Of a DNA stretch of 6,532 nt, positions 5,340 to 6,532 are shown one piece after another. The stretch is from Archaeoglobaceae archaeon. Lineage in GTDB: Archaea > Halobacteriota > Archaeoglobi > Archaeoglobales > Archaeoglobaceae. Position numbers and translations under genes: made by a program. Within the stretch, counting starts at the first letter, position 1. Each line of letters opens with the position of its first letter. The notes under the pieces were generated by a model, which saw only the letters and a program-made list of their open reading frames with translations, searched no databases and was not told the origin of the DNA. The stretch lies in NCBI GenBank assembly GCA_027066965.1, contig JAMOMT010000164.1, positions 1-6,532 on the forward strand, written 5' to 3'.

Positions 5340-6080
5340 ATGCCGGTGATAGGGATATGCTCAGGGAAGGGTGGCGTTGGAAAGACTACCGTAGCAGCTA
5401 ACGTCTCCGTCGCCCTGTCTGATTTTGGTAGCGTTGTAGTTGTTGATGGTGATGTTGCTCTGCCCAACCTGCACACGATCTTCGGGCTCGAGCCCACTCT
5501 AACTCTCGTCGACGTGTTGGGCGGAAAGGCTGGAGTCAGAGAAGCTGTATACAGGATGAGGACCGGAGACTACAGCGTTGATGTGCTGCCGTCCTCTCAG
5601 GCTCACGATGAAGTTGGAAAGCTTGAAAAGTTTCCGGAAATCCTCAAGGAGCTTGAAGAGGACTACGACTTCGTGATAGTTGATGTCGCTGCGGGACTCA
5701 GTAGTTACGCACTCATTCCGATGATGGGTTGCGAAGAACTATACCTTGTCGTCAACCCAGAAGAGACATCTATAATGGACGCGTGGAGGGTAAAAAAGGT
5801 AATAGACAGGCTTCCAGCGAGGTTTGAAGGGGTTATACTCAACAGGTACAGGGGGGAGAAGTGGGCAGTTGCTGCTGTGGAAAGAAAGCTCGGCAGGATA
5901 GTGGGAATAATAAGGGAGTCCAAATCTGTGAGAAAAGGTTGGGAGGAAGGTTACGTCGTTACAGCGGTGAAACCGGAAGCCAAAGTATCGGAAGAGTTTT
6001 ACAACCTCGCGAGGAGAATTGCTGGAGAGAGCATTCACCCAAAACCCTACGGCAGGTTGAAGTACCTGCTGAGACTCTGA
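5340..6080 (+). CDS. MinD-like ATPase (ParA/MinD superfamily P-loop protein)
   Basis: A 246-residue cytoplasmic ATPase of the deviant Walker A class, which dimerises on ATP and positions cargo at the membrane or nucleoid. Seen: the deviant Walker A motif SGKGGVGKTT (8-17, signature K10 and P-loop K15), VDGDVALPNL (35-44, switch region), a Walker B-like DFVIVDVAAGL (110-120), NPEET (139-143) and ILNRY (166-170). The length is normal for archaeal MinD. The last residues, GRLKYLLRL, are basic and amphipathic and could be a short membrane-targeting sequence. Walker B reads V-A-A-G where D-x-P-A-G is more usual. I chose the ATG at 5340 for the family-typical N-terminus and the upstream GGGTG; an in-frame GTG at 5331 would add three residues. 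It is followed at once by a tail-anchored winged-helix gene in the same operon and diverges from the surface-protein operon. Its cargo is unknown; archaeal relatives affect archaella, chemosensory arrays and pili. Confidence 0.92.
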   Translation: MPVIGICSGKGGVGKTTVAANVSVALSDFGSVVVVDGDVALPNLHTIFGLEPTLTLVDVLGGKAGVREAVYRMRTGDYSVDVLPSSQAHDEVGKLEKFPEILKELEEDYDFVIVDVAAGLSSYALIPMMGCEELYLVVNPEETSIMDAWRVKKVIDRLPARFEGVILNRYRGEKWAVAAVERKLGRIVGIIRESKSVRKGWEEGYVVTAVKPEAKVSEEFYNLARRIAGESIHPKPYGRLKYLLRL

Positions 6081-6085
6081 GGTGG
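6079..6085 (+). promoter_or_regulatory. Ribosome binding site of winged-helix copy 2, overlapping the MinD-like stop
   Basis: GAGGTGG overlaps the TGA stop of the MinD-like gene (6078-6080) and sits five to six bases before the ATG at 6091. It favours that ATG over an in-frame GTG at 6082, which falls inside the motif. Confidence 0.65.
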
Positions 6086-6090
6086 TATTC

Positions 6091-6501
6091 ATGGTTGATG
6101 ATGTTCTCGACGCCCTGATGGACGATGGCATTCCGGAGAGGTCCTTTACTGGAGTGAGTGCAGGAAAGTTTGAAGGGGTGAGGGAAAGGAGACCTGCAGG
6201 AAGGGCTAGCAGGCTTTCCGAAGTCGAACTCGCAGTTCTGAGAGCCCTAAGAGACACGAAGAAGGTGAGGTTGATATCAAGGATTACAGGCTATCCTGAA
6301 GTCGTCGTGACTAAGGCCATTGAAAGGCTGATAGAGAAGGGTTACATCGACGAGGAGTTGAGCATTCTCAGAGAACCGGAAGCTGTAATTGGGAGGTCGA
6401 GAAAGCCGGGAAAGAGCAGTAAACTCTTGCTGATAGACGTGGCCATTGCCATAGCCGTTCTCGTGTTAGTAATAGCCATAGCGTACTATTTCTTCACATG
6501 A
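6091..6501 (+). CDS. Tail-anchored winged-helix protein, copy 2
   Basis: A 136-residue protein: an acidic then basic N-terminal segment (1-40, probably disordered), a helix-turn-helix domain (about 41-90) and a single C-terminal hydrophobic helix (about 112-133). The HTH shares LSE-[IV]-E-x-x-VL, VR-x-I and RLIEKGY-[IL]-D with the protein at 2964-3308, at nearly the same spacing, so the two are paralogues. The wing region after residue 90 is less MarR-like than in copy 1, and a basic linker (GRSRKPGKSSK) leads into the membrane helix. The C-terminus would be outside and the DNA-binding domain inside. It begins 10 bp after the MinD-like gene, with its ribosome binding site overlapping that stop, so the two are tightly coupled. 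It could be a membrane regulator, a MinD partner or membrane receptor, or both; the sequence does not decide. Confidence 0.82.
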   Translation: MVDDVLDALMDDGIPERSFTGVSAGKFEGVRERRPAGRASRLSEVELAVLRALRDTKKVRLISRITGYPEVVVTKAIERLIEKGYIDEELSILREPEAVIGRSRKPGKSSKLLLIDVAIAIAVLVLVIAIAYYFFT

Positions 6502-6532
6502 CCGGATCAAAGGGAGTCGAGAAACTCTTCAA
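6498..6532 (+). CDS. Start of a third gene in the MinD-like operon (cut by window edge)
   Basis: An ATG overlaps the stop of the winged-helix gene by four bases (ATGA), the usual layout for translational coupling, and the frame stays open to the edge, reading MTGSKGVEKLF. Eleven codons are too few to identify a family. No Shine-Dalgarno sequence is visible, as is common when translation is coupled by reinitiation. Confidence 0.5.
   Translation, partial: MTGSKGVEKLF

Noticed and set aside
5739..6257. A 172-codon open frame on the minus strand across the MinD-like and winged-helix genes
   Set aside because: It lies antisense to two genes with clear motifs, has a low-complexity Ser/Leu/Pro-rich translation and no promoter or ribosome binding site.
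1..6532. CRISPR arrays, tRNA/rRNA genes, insertion sequences, attachment sites, replication origin
   Set aside because: I looked for repeat-spacer patterns, tRNA-like cloverleaf sequence, transposase motifs and long terminal inverted repeats and saw none; nearly all of the window is coding.

Overview
The window looks like a stretch of a euryarchaeal genome, most like a thermophile of the Archaeoglobales type. I infer this from archaeal-type TATA boxes about 25 bp upstream of start codons with almost no leader, GGTGA-type ribosome binding sites inside operons, class III (type IV pilin-like) signal peptides, an archaeal-style signal peptidase I with a Ser/His/Asp layout, frequent AGG/AGA and ATA codons, and an archaeal MinD-like ATPase. 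The taxon is an inference; no rRNA or other marker gene is present.

Layout. (1) 1-1133, minus strand: two pilin-like, class III signal peptide proteins in one operon, the second running off the left edge. (2) 1134-1259: a divergent intergenic region carrying two back-to-back promoters, both apparently giving leaderless mRNAs. (3) 1260-2138, plus strand: a six-span membrane protein with a central coiled coil, of no family I recognise. (4) 2139-2212: a short convergent gap with two adjacent odd palindromes and an oligo-T terminator for the minus operon. (5) 5249-2213, minus strand: a three-gene operon coding for a large secreted, C-terminally anchored protein with CARDB/Ig-like domains, a small tail-anchored winged-helix protein, and a signal peptidase I. 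(6) 5250-5339: a second divergent intergenic region in which two TATA boxes form a 15-bp palindrome. (7) 5340-6532, plus strand: a MinD-like ATPase, a second tail-anchored winged-helix protein paralogous to the first, and the start of a third gene overlapping it by 4 bp.

How the parts may work together. Everything readable here concerns the cell surface: pilin-like subunits, a glycosylation-rich anchored exoprotein, a protease that releases secreted proteins, and a spatial-positioning ATPase. The two tail-anchored helix-turn-helix proteins, one per divergent operon, would hold a DNA-binding domain at the inner face of the membrane. Their topology resembles ArnR-type membrane-bound regulators of archaella in Sulfolobus. 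The most interesting hypothesis is that the divergent region 2213-6532 is one module in which a membrane-tethered regulator pair, a membrane-seeking MinD-like ATPase, a dedicated signal peptidase and a surface protein act together, with the two operons competing for one shared promoter site. This is inference from gene content and layout.
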